Of a stretch of DNA of 64,000 bases, positions 22,670 through 34,000 are shown in pieces. A model generated the notes under the pieces. It searched no databases. It was not told the origin of the DNA and saw only the letters and a program-made list of their open reading frames with translations. Both the position numbers and the translations under genes were made by a program. Positions within the stretch are counted from its first letter, which is position 1. Every line of letters begins with the position of its first letter. This DNA comes from Sthenelais limicola (lineage: Eukaryota; Annelida; Polychaeta; Phyllodocida; Sigalionidae): contig OW804094.1 of assembly GCA_942159475.1 (NCBI GenBank), positions 23,358,366 to 23,422,365 on the forward strand. Reading direction: 5' to 3'.

Positions 22670-22880
22670 TAAATGATCTATAAAAACCAAATGCATTATG
22701 GGAAAGATGGAGACTTGTGTTATGGAAACATGTATAACACATGGATACTGACATTAGAGCATTGATAAATATTACATGCTGAACATGGCATGTTTTCTGT
22801 AGATTTTTCACTGTACCATTAGTCCCATAATTCAATGCGAATCAAGAGTCAAAATGGCGGCTATGCAACTCCCCTATTAC
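22670..22880. repeat. Interspersed repeat shared with 121-330 and 43620-43705
   Basis: This shares GAAAGATGGAG(A/G)CTTGTGTT, ATGGAAACATGTA(G/T)AACAC and CTGTACCATTAGTCCCAT with the window start. The type is unknown. Confidence 0.7.
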
Positions 22881-23306
22881 ACTTTTCCCTGATTGTCCCT
22901 TTCACACCTTCCACAAAGTGACTCATGATTGAAGTAAAAGTTAAAAAACGAGGATTGATATAAAATATCTTTTAGAAAGACATTTGTATGGGGAAAATTC
23001 TTTTTTTTTATGTATTGCTATAGTAGAGGATGAGGGTCTATAGCTACAAAGATGTGATTTGACACGTGTGAAATGACTGGCTGCATTGAGGATATATTTA
23101 TAGATAGAAACGCAATGCTGTTTTACAGGGCCCTGTCTCCCATTGTCCCTTCCATTCAATCCCTTTGTGAACGACTAGGAATAGTTTTGTCTGAAAACTT
23201 CTGATGTGACCTTTAGCTTTTCGATTTAGGATGGCATGTGAGTAGAGCAAGAATATAAATCTTTTATCCTCAATGGGAAAATTGATGATGAATGTCATAT
23301 ATATAT
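22881..23306. other. Non-coding stretch
   Basis: AT-rich, with no exon, RNA gene or repeat unit that can be supported. Confidence 0.35.
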
Positions 23307-23960
23307 GGGTCAGATCGTCAGAAAATGTACAATTGGCAGCTGATAATGTTGTCTTGTGTCCATAAAGCCTTACAGGCTACTGTTCGATGTCAATGATGAT
23401 TACGTTTGCTATGAAATAACCCTTTCAGTCTTGATAGCTTATACTAGCATAACTCTTCGTATTTGACTTTGCTCCTTTGTATTTTGGATGACACTGAGTA
23501 TGAAACGATGCTCCTATGGATGTAGTAAAAGGATGTTGCCCTAGGTGATGGTTTTTAAATTTTTTGTACTGCTACATTTTCTATTTTTTGTAATTGACTT
23601 ATGTATAAATGATAATTTTGATTATATAATGCTGGCTATATTTGCCTTCACGTCGCTGTGTTGACTGAAACTTTTCGTAAGTTTTTCTAATATCAGCTAG
23701 GAATGAGAATAGTGTACACCCTACATAATTTTGCATTGCTGAATAAACATCTTAAAACAACTACACATTTAGTCAATTCTGCTAAATTAAGCTGCAATTT
23801 GGTCAATAATAGGTAAATTCGAGTATATTCGGCATTGCATTGATTCTAGCAATCTGTTTGGTTAGGTTGAACTGTGTTTTGAACGTTATTTACGTCTAAA
23901 CTTTGGGTTATTTGAGAAGATTGGTGAAGGTGAATTGTACATTTTCTGAAAATCTGACCC
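23307..23960 (+). mobile_element. GGGTCAG-family copy split by a 420-bp insertion
   Basis: The left tip (23307-23341, ending TTGGCAGCT) and the rest (23761-23960, starting CTACACATTTAG) join in register with the A consensus when 23342-23760 is removed. ATAT flanks the whole copy. Confidence 0.82.
23342..23760 (+). mobile_element. Unidentified insertion ending in AATAAAC...AAAACAA
   Basis: This 419-bp insert lies inside a MITE copy. Its right end GAATAAACATCTTAAAACAA looks like a poly(A) signal followed by a short A-rich tail, so it may be a retroposed SINE or transcript end on the plus strand. There is no clear target duplication and no coding frame. Confidence 0.5.
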
Positions 23961-24450
23961 ATATGTGATATTTCTAGAATTTGAGACTCTAGCTTTAGTC
24001 TGTGAAGAGTTTGAAGCTGTTGTCTTGAAAGAGATGATAAAATAGCTGAAATGGAACTGACTGTAACGCTAATATTATTTTGAGATTGTATTATCATTGG
24101 TCATAGCCGTGATTGTAATATATGAGTATTAACAAAATTATGTGATCTGATGTAACAATTATTTGCATGGTAAGGAATGGATCTTGTAGACCTTTATCGT
24201 TGACACATTGCTGGTCATACATTCCCCTTGGAGTTTTTTTGTTTTTTTTTATTGCAAAATTAAGCCAAGTTACATTTAATAATCATATCAAAATACGCGT
24301 GTCGACTCTGTCGATGTTTTGTTGCGTTGCTAACAATATTTATAGAAAATGTATTCATCATCTACCACTAGGAAATTAACATTACGGTTCGTTATCAATA
24401 TACCTATCACTCTTTGATTAACATTATCTCCCTCTATTACTGCACATTCC
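23961..24450. other. AT-rich non-coding stretch
   Basis: No exon or known repeat is supported. Confidence 0.35.
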
Positions 24451-24546
24451 AAGAACATTTTCATTATTATCCACACAATCTGGCATCATATAATTGTACA
24501 ATTCTTTATATGATGCCAGGTGTGGATAATAATGAAAATGTTCTTA
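24451..24546 (+). repeat. Near-perfect 40-bp-stem hairpin
   Basis: The left arm AAGAACATTTTCATTATTAT..CCACAC returns inverted on the right (GTGTGGATAATAATGAAAAT). It continues after a 2-3 nt bulge with TGGCATCATATA paired to TATATGATGCCA, around a loop of about 15 nt. The size (about 96 nt) and single bulge would suit a microRNA-type precursor, but a recent palindromic element explains it equally well. Confidence 0.75.
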
Positions 24547-25106
24547 ACCTAAATTTATTTTTATTCTCACGAAGGCATTACTTAGGGACTCCTTGGAAGA
24601 GCTAAGGCCACCAAAGAAAGGGGCACCCATTTCCAGAATTATCACTATTTTTGTACTTCGTTATGTTATATCAGAAAATAAACACTATACAATACAATAT
24701 AATGGTATTTTGTGGTCCTAATATTTCATAATGGCATTTTGCGGTTTGTAGGAAGAGGTTTTTACTCAGTTTGAAGGGACTCTCATAACTTTGAGCTTAG
24801 AATGTAGACCACTAAAACCGTGTATGTTGTGGCAACACAGATCAGAGATATTAGGTCATTAATTAAAGTGTCATTTTATGATTTTAAGTGCTTTTAAATG
24901 TTGCCTACTTGATATGACCTGGCTTAGAGGGGAGAAGATTAAATCTAAGACAGGAGGAACTTCCCCCCCAAATTGGATCGAGGGAGACGAGCCCTGCTAT
25001 GTTTTATGGGGATGTGAACTGATTAACAGGGACTAATAGAATATGCCTTTTTCCCCACCTCAACATCAGATAGAAATCCCTGCACTATAATTACCCCGCC
25101 ATAAAC

Positions 25107-25379
25107 TATATACCTTTAATCCCCGTTGGTTGGTCTGAGGTGGCCCGTTATAGTCGCACAGAGTGGCCAGCGGGACCGGTAGTGGCCACTGGACTGGCCC
25201 TCTATGCCTAGAGAACTTTCGGTAAGCCGTGAACCACCCAACGGGGACTAAAGCCATTAGAGCCTTTGTTTATGGTCCTCACTGGGCTCTAAGCCTGACG
25301 GGACCAGTCTCGGCTTTCGCCTCGACTGGTCCCGTCAGGCTTAGTGCCCAGTTTGAACCATAAACTCAGGCTCTAATTG
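25107..25379. repeat. Compound foldback: two adjacent long palindromes
   Basis: The first palindrome (about 25107-25255) pairs TTTAATCCCCGTTGGTTGG with CCACCCAACGGGGACTAAAG. The second (about 25255-25379) pairs TTAGAGCC..TTTATGGT..CACTGGGC and AAGCCTGACGGGACCAGTC with GACTGGTCCCGTCAGGCTT and its outer parts. The inner 19-bp stem is perfect. It is a foldback transposon remnant or hairpin-forming locus. Confidence 0.75.
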
Positions 25380-25753
25380 CCCACTAGAGGTGGGTTCAGT
25401 TGGCCCACAACGCACTTATGACGTCATTAGGAAGTTAGCAGCCATAGTTGCAATAGATTCAATAGATCAATAGATTGAATGTAGAAGTAGTTAGAGTAAT
25501 ACATTGTTGGATAAATGCAATTTTGAGTCAAGACTAAAAGGATAACAGCAGTCGGAGTCAGGGTGGGAGAGGGATTTGGTGTCCTATAATGAGGTCAAGA
25601 CTGTGAGGACGGCCTCATTGTAGGACCACCCACACACCTCATGCTCTGACCATTTAGTAGATACCAGTGAAAAATAATAAATACGCCCACACACACACAA
25701 AAGAACAAAGTTTCCATGGAATACAGGCTAGGACACTCGAGGGAAACAAATAT

Positions 25754-25988
25754 GGGTCAGATTTTCAGAAAATGTACAATTGGCAGCTGTACACATTTAC
25801 TAAATTTTGCTAAATTAGGCTGCAATTTAGTCAATACTAGGTAAATTCGATAATATTTGGCATTGCATTGATTCTAGCAATCTGTTTGGTTAGGTTGAAG
25901 TGTATTTTGAACTTCATTTTCGTCTGAAATTTGGGCTATTTGAGAAGATTGGTGAAGTTGAATTGTACATTTTCTTAAAATCTGACCC
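25754..25988 (+). mobile_element. GGGTCAG-family MITE copy with TSD ATAT
   Basis: This is a full A-type copy, with ATAT against both tips. Confidence 0.9.
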
Positions 25989-26091
25989 ATATACAGCTTG
26001 AAGTCTCTCTCCCAGCCCCCATTTATCAACACAAAAGCTATGAGGGAACTACCCTTGAACCAACCAGGAGTCACCCTCGTCATTAACATAT

Positions 26092-26326
26092 GGGTCAAGT
26101 TTTCAGAAAATGTACAATTGGCCTTCACCAAACCTCTCAAATAACCCAAATTTATGAGGAAAACTAGGTCCAAAATACAGTTTAACATAACCAGAGAGGT
26201 TTATTGAATGAGAACAAAATAGAACACACTCAGATATACTCAGTATTTATCATTTTTCACTCTAATTTAGCAGAAATTGATAGGTGTGTAGAACGGTGAA
26301 TTCTGCATTTTCTGAAAATTTCACCC
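26092..26326 (-). mobile_element. GGGTCAG-family MITE copy (B type), TSD ATAT
   Basis: This is a reverse-orientation B copy (AGAGAGGTTTATTGAATGAG interior). The tips are decayed (GGGTCAAG, TTTCACCC), with ATAT on both sides. Confidence 0.87.
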
Positions 26327-27226
26327 ATATCCTCCACAGGAGAAAGAGACATTCATTCTGTAGAATCGCCTTTTTGCATAATAAGACATGAAAAGCAGAT
26401 CTCACTTTTGCACTCGAAACGTTAGTCAAATGTACCCGCATATATATTCATCATTGGACGGAGTCCAGCAGGTCAAATTTAGGCAAGAAAGGCTAGCTTG
26501 GGGCTCTATACAGAGAACATTCATGCCTTTAAAACACCTGCATTTCTACCACGCAATCAAAGCACCATCTGCCTGGCTACAGTTCAATTTCTGTCATGGT
26601 TACCTTGACCCAAGGCTAATGTCCAATGTCAAAAACATTTAGTGCTGCGGATTGTATTACCAGGAATGATGTGCCTTTAAGAAGACCTGTTAAGTTTTTG
26701 CAAAGAATATAGGAATGCTGCTTTAATGGCGAAGTTGCAAAGGAAAAGGCGGGGTTTCTTTTGCTTTTTCTCCGTGAGAGGGAGTTGTGAAGTTGGTAAG
26801 TCAGGCGAAGGCAAGTCCCTTTAGGTTAGAGTTCTCGATTTTGACCCCTGTCTGCCAAGGAAATTGTTTTTTTAGCTATGTTTGCTACAGAGTGTATTCA
26901 GGTGTTGTTAATGAAAGCACTCTGTTTCCTGCGGTGGCTTCACTTATTATCGCTCACTTGCGGCCGATTCCGCTTCAAATTAATGTATAGACAGAATGCA
27001 TTAAACAAAGGACGTGCCCTTGATCTTTTAATGTCCTTTGAAAGTCCAATGAGCCCATCCTGATCCAATCATTACTCGCTCGATATGAGTGGTTGTGTGT
27101 CATGCCCTGAATATTTATCAATGTTCTAATATAAAGATTAAAATTCTCAAATTTTCAACAAAAAAATTCACAAAATTTGATCCAACGAATTCAGTGGTAC
27201 TGAGGGACCGAGAGGATGGGACCCTG
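26327..27226. other. Non-coding stretch
   Basis: No exon, RNA gene or repeat unit can be supported. Confidence 0.35.
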
Positions 27227-27590
27227 CTTAAATAGGTGGCCTCCACTATTGGCAAGTAGCGTTACCAATAGCTTTACCAATAGAGCCTCTCTATTGGTAA
27301 TGCTACTTGCCATAGTGGAGGAGGTGGTGCAAATGAGTTGCAAGTTATTGGCCGCAACTTGCTGTCATTCGCCAAAGAATCAAAACGTTTTGATTTCTTC
27401 GGCGAATAGATTGCCATTGGCCGTTCATTGGCCACTATTGGCTGCTACTTGCCACAGTGGAACAGCTCATTACAAATTGTGTTACCAATAGATTTACTAT
27501 TCGCCGCTACTTGACGGTCATTTGTTAACAATCAATCCCCGCTCTTTTCGCCACTACTTGCCGATAGTGGAGGCAAGTAGCCCACCCCAA
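27227..27590. repeat. Foldback element built of TTGGC / ACTTGCC palindromes
   Basis: CCTCCACTATTGGCAAGTAG (about 27240) pairs with CTACTTGCCATAGTGGAGG (about 27305), with CCAATAG/CTATTGG inside. ATTCGCCAAAGAATCAAAAC pairs with its own inverse at about 27367-27407, a perfect palindrome around CGTTTTG. CTACTTGCC is repeated again at 27445 and 27555. The whole block is a nest of hairpins. Confidence 0.75.
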
Positions 27591-27745
27591 ACACCAACAC
27601 ACCCTAACACCACCACCCCAAACTCCCCCACCCTCCGCCCCCACCCTCCTAACACCCCCACCCCAAACACCCCCACTCCTAACTCAAACACCCCCACCCC
27701 CAACCCAAACACCCCAAACCCCACCCCGGAGAAAACCAGGGTCTC
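27575..27745. repeat. C/A-rich degenerate repeat (CACCCC/AACACC)
   Basis: Irregular ACACCCCCACCCCAAAC-type repeats; almost no T or G on the plus strand. No gene. Confidence 0.85.
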
Positions 27746-28043
27746 CCCAAACCCTCCTCCATTGAAACGCTGAATGTCCCTAATTGATTAATCACGCTTC
27801 CCCCCACAGACATGTTAATGGCTTGGGTCACTTTTTACCAAGGGCAAACATTAAAGGCAACATTTAGAGGTTTGCTCACATCAAAAGTCCCCAGTCCTTG
27901 AGACCATGGCTTTTGAAAGAAGAAGTTCTAAAGACAATTTTTCCGCTTTTCTGACTTTAACCTTTCGTGAACTTTGCAAATTGTCATGAATAATTTGTTT
28001 TGATTTTCCTTTGATTTGTTTTGTTTACCAGGCAGGAGTCATG

Positions 28044-28132
28044 GGTCAAGTTGTCTGAAAATGTACAATTGGCCCTCACCAATCCTCTCAAATAACCCAA
28101 ATTTAAGAAGAAAACTAGGTTCAAGATACAGT
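28044..28132 (-). mobile_element. Truncated GGGTCAG-family copy
   Basis: Only the first about 90 bp of a B-type reverse copy remain (GGGTCAAGTTGTCTGAAAAT to CAAGATACAGT), ending where a pyrimidine tract begins. Confidence 0.8.
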
Positions 28133-28533
28133 CCTCCTCCACATTATCCTCTCTCCTCCCTATATCTGTGTCATCTCTCCTCCTCTTCTTCTCCTCCTCC
28201 CCCTTCTCCTCCTTCCTTTCTCCCCCCCCCCCCATGGCATCTCTCCTCTTCTGCTCCTCCTCCTCGCTCCTCTCCTTTCCCTTCTCCCTCCTCTCCCTTC
28301 TCCTCTCCCTGTTGCACCTCTCTCCTCCTCCACCACTTCCTCCTTCTCTCTCCTCTCGCCTCTCTCTCCTCTTTACGTATCTGTGCCATCTGCTCATCAC
28401 CCTTCTTCTTCTCTTCTCTTTCCCCTTTCTTCTCACTCAACTCCCTCGACTGTCCTCCTCCTTGTCCTTCTCCCCCTCCTCCTTCTCCTCCTCCTCCTCC
28501 TCCTCCTCCTCCTTCTTCTCCTCCCCCTCCCTC

Positions 28534-28564
<31 letters not shown>

Positions 28565-28620
28565 TCTGTCTACCCTCTCTCGGAGTCTTTCCTCTCTCCC
28601 TCTGTCTTATCCTGTTTAAA
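28133..28620. repeat. (TCC)n/CT pyrimidine tract
   Basis: About 490 bp are almost purely C and T on the plus strand. Long Ser/Pro/Leu frames on this strand and Arg/Glu/Lys frames on the other are repeat artefacts. Confidence 0.93.
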
Positions 28621-28726
28621 AACCAATGTCCCTATATCGGCACATATCCATTACTCTCAGCTAGATCTCTGGGACTCTTCACACTCGTTGTTATTCACAG
28701 TGCTTCTACGTATCATTAACATTTAT

Positions 28727-28949
28727 GGGTCAGTTTTTCCGAAATGTGCAATTGGCAGCTGTACACATTTAGTAAATTAGGCTGCAATTTGGTCAATACT
28801 AGGTAAATTCGAGTATATTCGGCATTGCATTGATTCTAGCAATCTGTTTGGTTAGGTTGAACTGTATTTTAAACTTTATTTTGTCTGAAATTTGGGCTAT
28901 TTGAGAGGATTGGTGAAGTTGAATTGTACATTTTCTTAAAATCTGACCC
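28727..28949 (+). mobile_element. GGGTCAG-family MITE copy
   Basis: This is an A-type copy missing about 10 bp after the first 60 bases. Flanks are TTAT and TTAA, a one-base mismatch. Confidence 0.87.
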
Positions 28950-29888
28950 TTAAGTTCCTCTATGGGTTCAGCATATAGGACGATAACCTGTTTTCTAGTT
29001 AAATTGTTTAATCTTTTTAACTTATTTGTTCGCCCGTGCTTTTAATGTTCATTGGTCTCCTGTTTCCCAATACTTTCCGACTGTATCTGAAATTCAATTT
29101 CCTTTATTGGGCATTTTTACCAGAATTCATTTCCTTTATCTGAAAATGAAATTCATTATTAATGTCTACTGCTGCCGTATAAGCCCATCATCAATAATTT
29201 TGCCAAGCCCGATGACATTGTAATGACGTCGTAATTCTTGATGTCCGCTCGCTCTGAGGATAATAAGGGACTTTTCAAACGGGGATTGGGATAATTATAG
29301 GTAAACAATGGCAATATAATAGGAGACTGCCAAGTATATTACTACCCATCAAAATGTATCATTATTGTCACGGAATGGAATGAAAGTTTTCAGTATTTAA
29401 GTAGCTAACACTAAACCAGTATTAAATAAGTTACACAAAGTAATTGTAACGAAATTATTTAGAAACTTTATCAAAAGTGAACCTTCAAGAAATATCGAAC
29501 AGATGTGTTTAAGTTATTTAGACATTTGCAATATTCTTAATTAGAGTAGACAAGCTAGGGGATTATCTCCTGTGTATTGGGTGACTGGTGTATAGGCTTT
29601 AGTACCTTTAGCACTGTGATAGCCTAATAGCTACCCCTCTGTATTTTGCTCTGCTTTAGCTTAATTGTTCAATGATCATGTGACCCCTGTACTCTCCAAT
29701 CATAGAATAGCTTTAAGGAATTCTCCTTGGTTACTCCTTGGTTACTTCAGAGTACCAGGATGTTATATCACATAAATATATATAGCTGTTTTCCGGTGTG
29801 TTTGTCAATTAGTCAGGAACCTCTGAATTAGTCAGTAACTTCTGAGTTAGGACTGAACTACTACACCCGCCATATCTAACCTGTATAA
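28950..29888. other. AT-rich non-coding stretch
   Basis: Small direct repeats only (CTCCTTGGTTA twice near 29725; TTAGTCAG(G/T)AAC three times near 29810-29850). No exon is supported. Confidence 0.4.
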
Positions 29889-29924
29889 GGGTCAGATTAT
29901 CAGAAAATGCACAATCTACACTTC

Positions 29925-30379
29925 TGTAATGTCCGATCGACAGCCTTAAGCGACTATGGGAACTTAATCTATCTAATCAAGAACAACGACAACGACAGGA
30001 TCTAATGGACCTCGCCAGCACTCAACGTTTATATTCTTCTATCCACACCCGGGTTGCCAAATATCACAGCTTGTGACGACAACAACCGACATACATAAAG
30101 GAAGCAGTACATGACAATGACATGTAAATACAAAAGGGTGTATAATATGTAAGTGCGAGACATACATAAGATAAGTACAACATACAGCAATAAAAAGTTT
30201 GAAAATACAGATACATTACACAGCACGACCTCTGTTGGTGACTAAAACCATAACCACGACCCGCGCGGCCAGCACCAATACACATCTTACAAAACCAAGG
30301 GTCTCCAAGCGACAGCCGCTTGAGACGCGCGCGGGCGCGGCTCTGGTTCAGCAAAGCTAATCCATAGCCGCGCACCACA
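29925..30379 (-). repeat. 3' LTR (455 bp)
   Basis: By eye this is identical to 41514-41968. It begins TGTAATGTCCGATCGACAGC and ends GCGCACCACA on the plus strand. It lies next to the polypurine tract, so it is the 3' LTR in the element's orientation. Reading frames inside it are not considered genes. Confidence 0.95.
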
Positions 30380-30380
30380 A

Positions 30381-30398
30381 TGCCCCTCCCCCTTTTTT
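30381..30398 (-). other. Polypurine tract (plus-strand primer)
   Basis: On the minus strand this reads AAAAAAGGGGGAGGGGCA and abuts the 3' LTR, as needed for plus-strand DNA priming by reverse transcriptase. Confidence 0.9.
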
Positions 30399-31013
30399 GA
30401 AAGGAGGGCACAACCGCTTTAGGCTTTCACCAAGAAAAGACTAAACCATAAGGTTAATACAAAAGTAAGAAGGTAAAATAAGTAAGAATCAACAATACAT
30501 CCGCCATCAAACATTATAAAAATCACAGAATAAATATAAAACATAGGAATCCATACCGGGTTTGCAGGAATCACACGAACAATGGAGAGAACAAACACAC
30601 AAATACATTGAAGTCTGTTGATCAAGTAACTCTGTCCATTTTGAAGCGTTTAGTCCGTGTATAAAGAATCCGAGTGTCCTGGTTATTTCAGAAACACACA
30701 CAAATGTCCGGTAACATCCTAATTCTGGAAACTGTCCGTTTGAGGCACATATATAGTAGGTCGATGTATAGCTGTGGTAAAAATTGTTCGTATCCGATAT
30801 AGCTGTATCCTGAGAGTTGAGTTGGCCAGCGTTAGAGACTATCAAGGGACATCTATCCAATATCGCTCATCTCGTCTCGTCACCGCTGGGCTCATCACAG
30901 CTGGGCTAACCACTGCTGCATCCGGCTCGACCCCATTCCATGTTCGTATCCAAAGTCTAAACAATTACTATCCAAAAAGACCAAAGTCATACAAAGACTA
31001 CAGACGCATCAAA
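30399..31013 (-). other. Retrotransposon 3' untranslated region
   Basis: This lies between the ORF3 stop and the polypurine tract. No frame with support is seen on either strand. Confidence 0.6.
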
Positions 31014-34000
31014 CTAGATCGTATCGTAAGTGCGTCTAACATCACTTTCTTCATCTTTTAGCAGTTCCTCCTCGTCAATGTCCATATTTTTATCTTCCTC
31101 AGTCAAGCTCCTCTCGCCAGAAACATGAGATGAACCAGACACATCCAATCCATCTTCCTGCGCTGAACGGTCTGGGTCCGACTGAGGAACATAATCAGAA
31201 GCATCGAAAGCCGCTGACTGCTCCTCGCCAACAGAGGTATTCATCAGTCTATTGAACAACCCGCTCATCTTCCTCACGGGAGAAGAGAAGAGCGGAGGCA
31301 CCATAGACAGAGACACAGCGCTTCCACCAGGCACCGGTGTAACACCTACAAAACCTGGAGGAGCGATAGGAGCATTACCCGCAGCTCGACCAAGCACGCC
31401 GGGAGAGCCCTGTGCCGCAGCTGGGTTTTCCCCTAACAAGGCCGAAGCTCGTCGCTGAGCCTCAGACTCTCTTGTTGACAGTGGCGTAAACCCTGTCATC
31501 GCATATGGACTGTACATAGGCAGAGGCCCCGCTCGACTGGACTGCTGCTGCTGCAAAGCTTGCTGCTGCAACTTCAGTGAACGCTGCAACTGCCGCTGTT
31601 GCTCCAAGGACTGCTGCAACTGTTGTTGTTCCTGCAACTGTTGCTGCTGCAACTGTTGTTGCTGCAACAATTGTTGTTGTTCCAATTGCTCATCCAACTG
31701 CTGCTGGTGTAACTGCTGAGCGGGCAACTGGGACAGAGTCTGTAGCATCATAGGGTTGAATCGCCTAGGCGAAACAACATTCATTTGGACATTAGGATTC
31801 ATTACTGAATCCCAATTATCAAAGCCAGGAGTTGACTGCACACACTCCTTTACCGCTACCGCTTTAAGTGGAGTAGCTTCCTTGACTGTAGCAGCTGCTG
31901 GCGCAGTTGAAATAATCTGCGGCAACGTCCGCTGCTGCTGTGGCAACTGCTGTTGCGGCAACTGCTGCTGCAACTGCTGTTGCGACAACTTCTTAGGGGA
32001 CGACTGGACCAAAGCCACAATAACCTCCTCCTTCGTGGGTTCTTCCTGTACAGCCTGAGTGGTCACGGCTTGCGACCTCACAAGAGAAGCAGTATGCTGT
32101 TGGAGTAGATCAGCCATTATCTTCGCCAAGTCTGATTTCCGCACAACATCAGACTCAACGTCCTCCTTCACTTTCTCAGCTTTCTTTCGTTTCTTCTCAG
32201 GCTCTCCGTCACCGCTTTCATAAGCGGTCAAGCGACACCTCAGATCAAGGATTGTCTCCCTTGATATCTTATCCTCCCTCTTATAGTAATCCAGCTGCCT
32301 GGTAAGATCCTCAATGCGGGCACGCATAGCGGGGATCTCTGCAGCCGCGGCTCTGATTTCCACAATGTCAGCCACAGGCGCCAAAGCAGTTATCACAGCC
32401 AGCCTAACCGCTTCTACCGAAATATTAACGGCCTGGCTAATAGAATCAGAGACATTCTTCAAGCTCCTATCTACATCCATAGCGGCTGTCGCTAAATTCT
32501 CATCTGTTGGCAGATAAGGCAAAACAGGCGCAGGAACATTGTCCATCACACCCGCTCCATCCAACATACACCGATCAGTGGCTATTTCACCAGGGGCTCC
32601 CGCAGCAGCAGCTGGCTGATTTAGCGCCGCTACAGTAGAGTTGTCCTTCGGCCGTGCACCAGTCAAGACAGCCGCAATGGTAGCTTGAGAGGGTCCAGGC
32701 TTTGACCAAGCATTTCTAGAAGGAGCAGGGGCATCGATTACCTTCCTAGCAGAAGCCCTCCTTGCTTCAGAGGCACTGGCTCTCATCTCCAGTTGCGCGC
32801 GATGTCGACCAATGGTCATCACACGATCCAAGTCATACCTCCCCATCCACGCAAAACGTACACAACCTAAGTTTGCAGTCTCCTGCTCCAAGACTCTAAA
32901 ACTACCTGCCATATCCTTTGCCCACTCTAGCCCATTCCTATGGCCAGTGTTGCGGTTGACCAAGTGGCGCACAAGATCAGAACGCCTGTCCAATCTCACA
33001 CTGCAGGAGTGAGCGTGTGGACACGTGTAAAGTTGCACCGCCGGGCAATGCTCCTCACACAAGTGGCGATAGAACCTCTCCCGGGTACGGTAGACCTTAA
33101 TCCCATTAGGATTAATTTCCTTACCCAGGTATCTACACCAAGTAAATGGGCACCTATAGCCAGGTTTCCACAGCAAAGGGGCTCCATTCAACTTGTCCAT
33201 AATAAGATCTATAATTTCCTGATGGCCATCTGCTTTCCCAGTACGGGACTTGAGGTAGTGGAACTTATCCTCATAGCGGGGCATTATTGGAGGATTTTTC
33301 CAATAATTACCCAGAACCTCATCCTCATCATCCGATTCAGGGTTCACAAGGACTCCATCACCCTGCTTCGGAACAATGTTCGCCATGTTAGTAGGGCTTA
33401 ACTCCACCTCCAACTTATCCTTCAATCGCCAACGCGCCTGATGGCGAACTGGGTTCGCACTGTCTGAAGTCTTCTTGGGGGTGTTTTTCCAAGCCGGCTT
33501 AGCCAAAGCCCGTCTCACATCCTCCACAGAGTTAAGTCCAGGGCCGCCTGAGTGGGAAGCGCGTGACTGGTCACTATACTCAGTAGAAGAGCCGCGAGAG
33601 CTAGTACTCCCGTCCCTACTGCCACTCTCCTTGACCACAGTCTTGCTCTTCTCCCGCCCTCTCTTAACTTCCAACTTTGGTTTTCCCTTGGGGGAATTAA
33701 ATTCTTTTTTCGACCTCGTCTTACCGCCATCAGGTTTTGCTTTGTCATCTTGTTTTCCTGACTTGGCATTACCCGACGCAGACGTAGTCTTAGCCTTTCC
33801 AACATCCGAACTCTCGTCCTTCTTTACAGTCTGTTTGTCTGATTTCTCAGACTCAGGGGCAACTACTGGTTCAGGACCAGCTTTCTTCAAAGTCTTCCTC
33901 TTAGGCCTGGAAGCAGCAGCGCCTTTGGAAGGCAACTGCTCTTCCCCCTCACTCTCGTCCGACTCCACGATCTTGGCAGACTTGACAGGCTTAGACTTCC

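Noticed and set aside
28016..28780. 254-codon Pro/Ser-rich frame and its antisense Arg/Glu frame
   Set aside because: It lies in a pyrimidine tract and runs into a MITE; there is no conserved motif.
30029..30411. 65- and 115-codon frames repeated at 41618-41967
   Set aside because: They lie within the two LTRs and owe their duplication to that.
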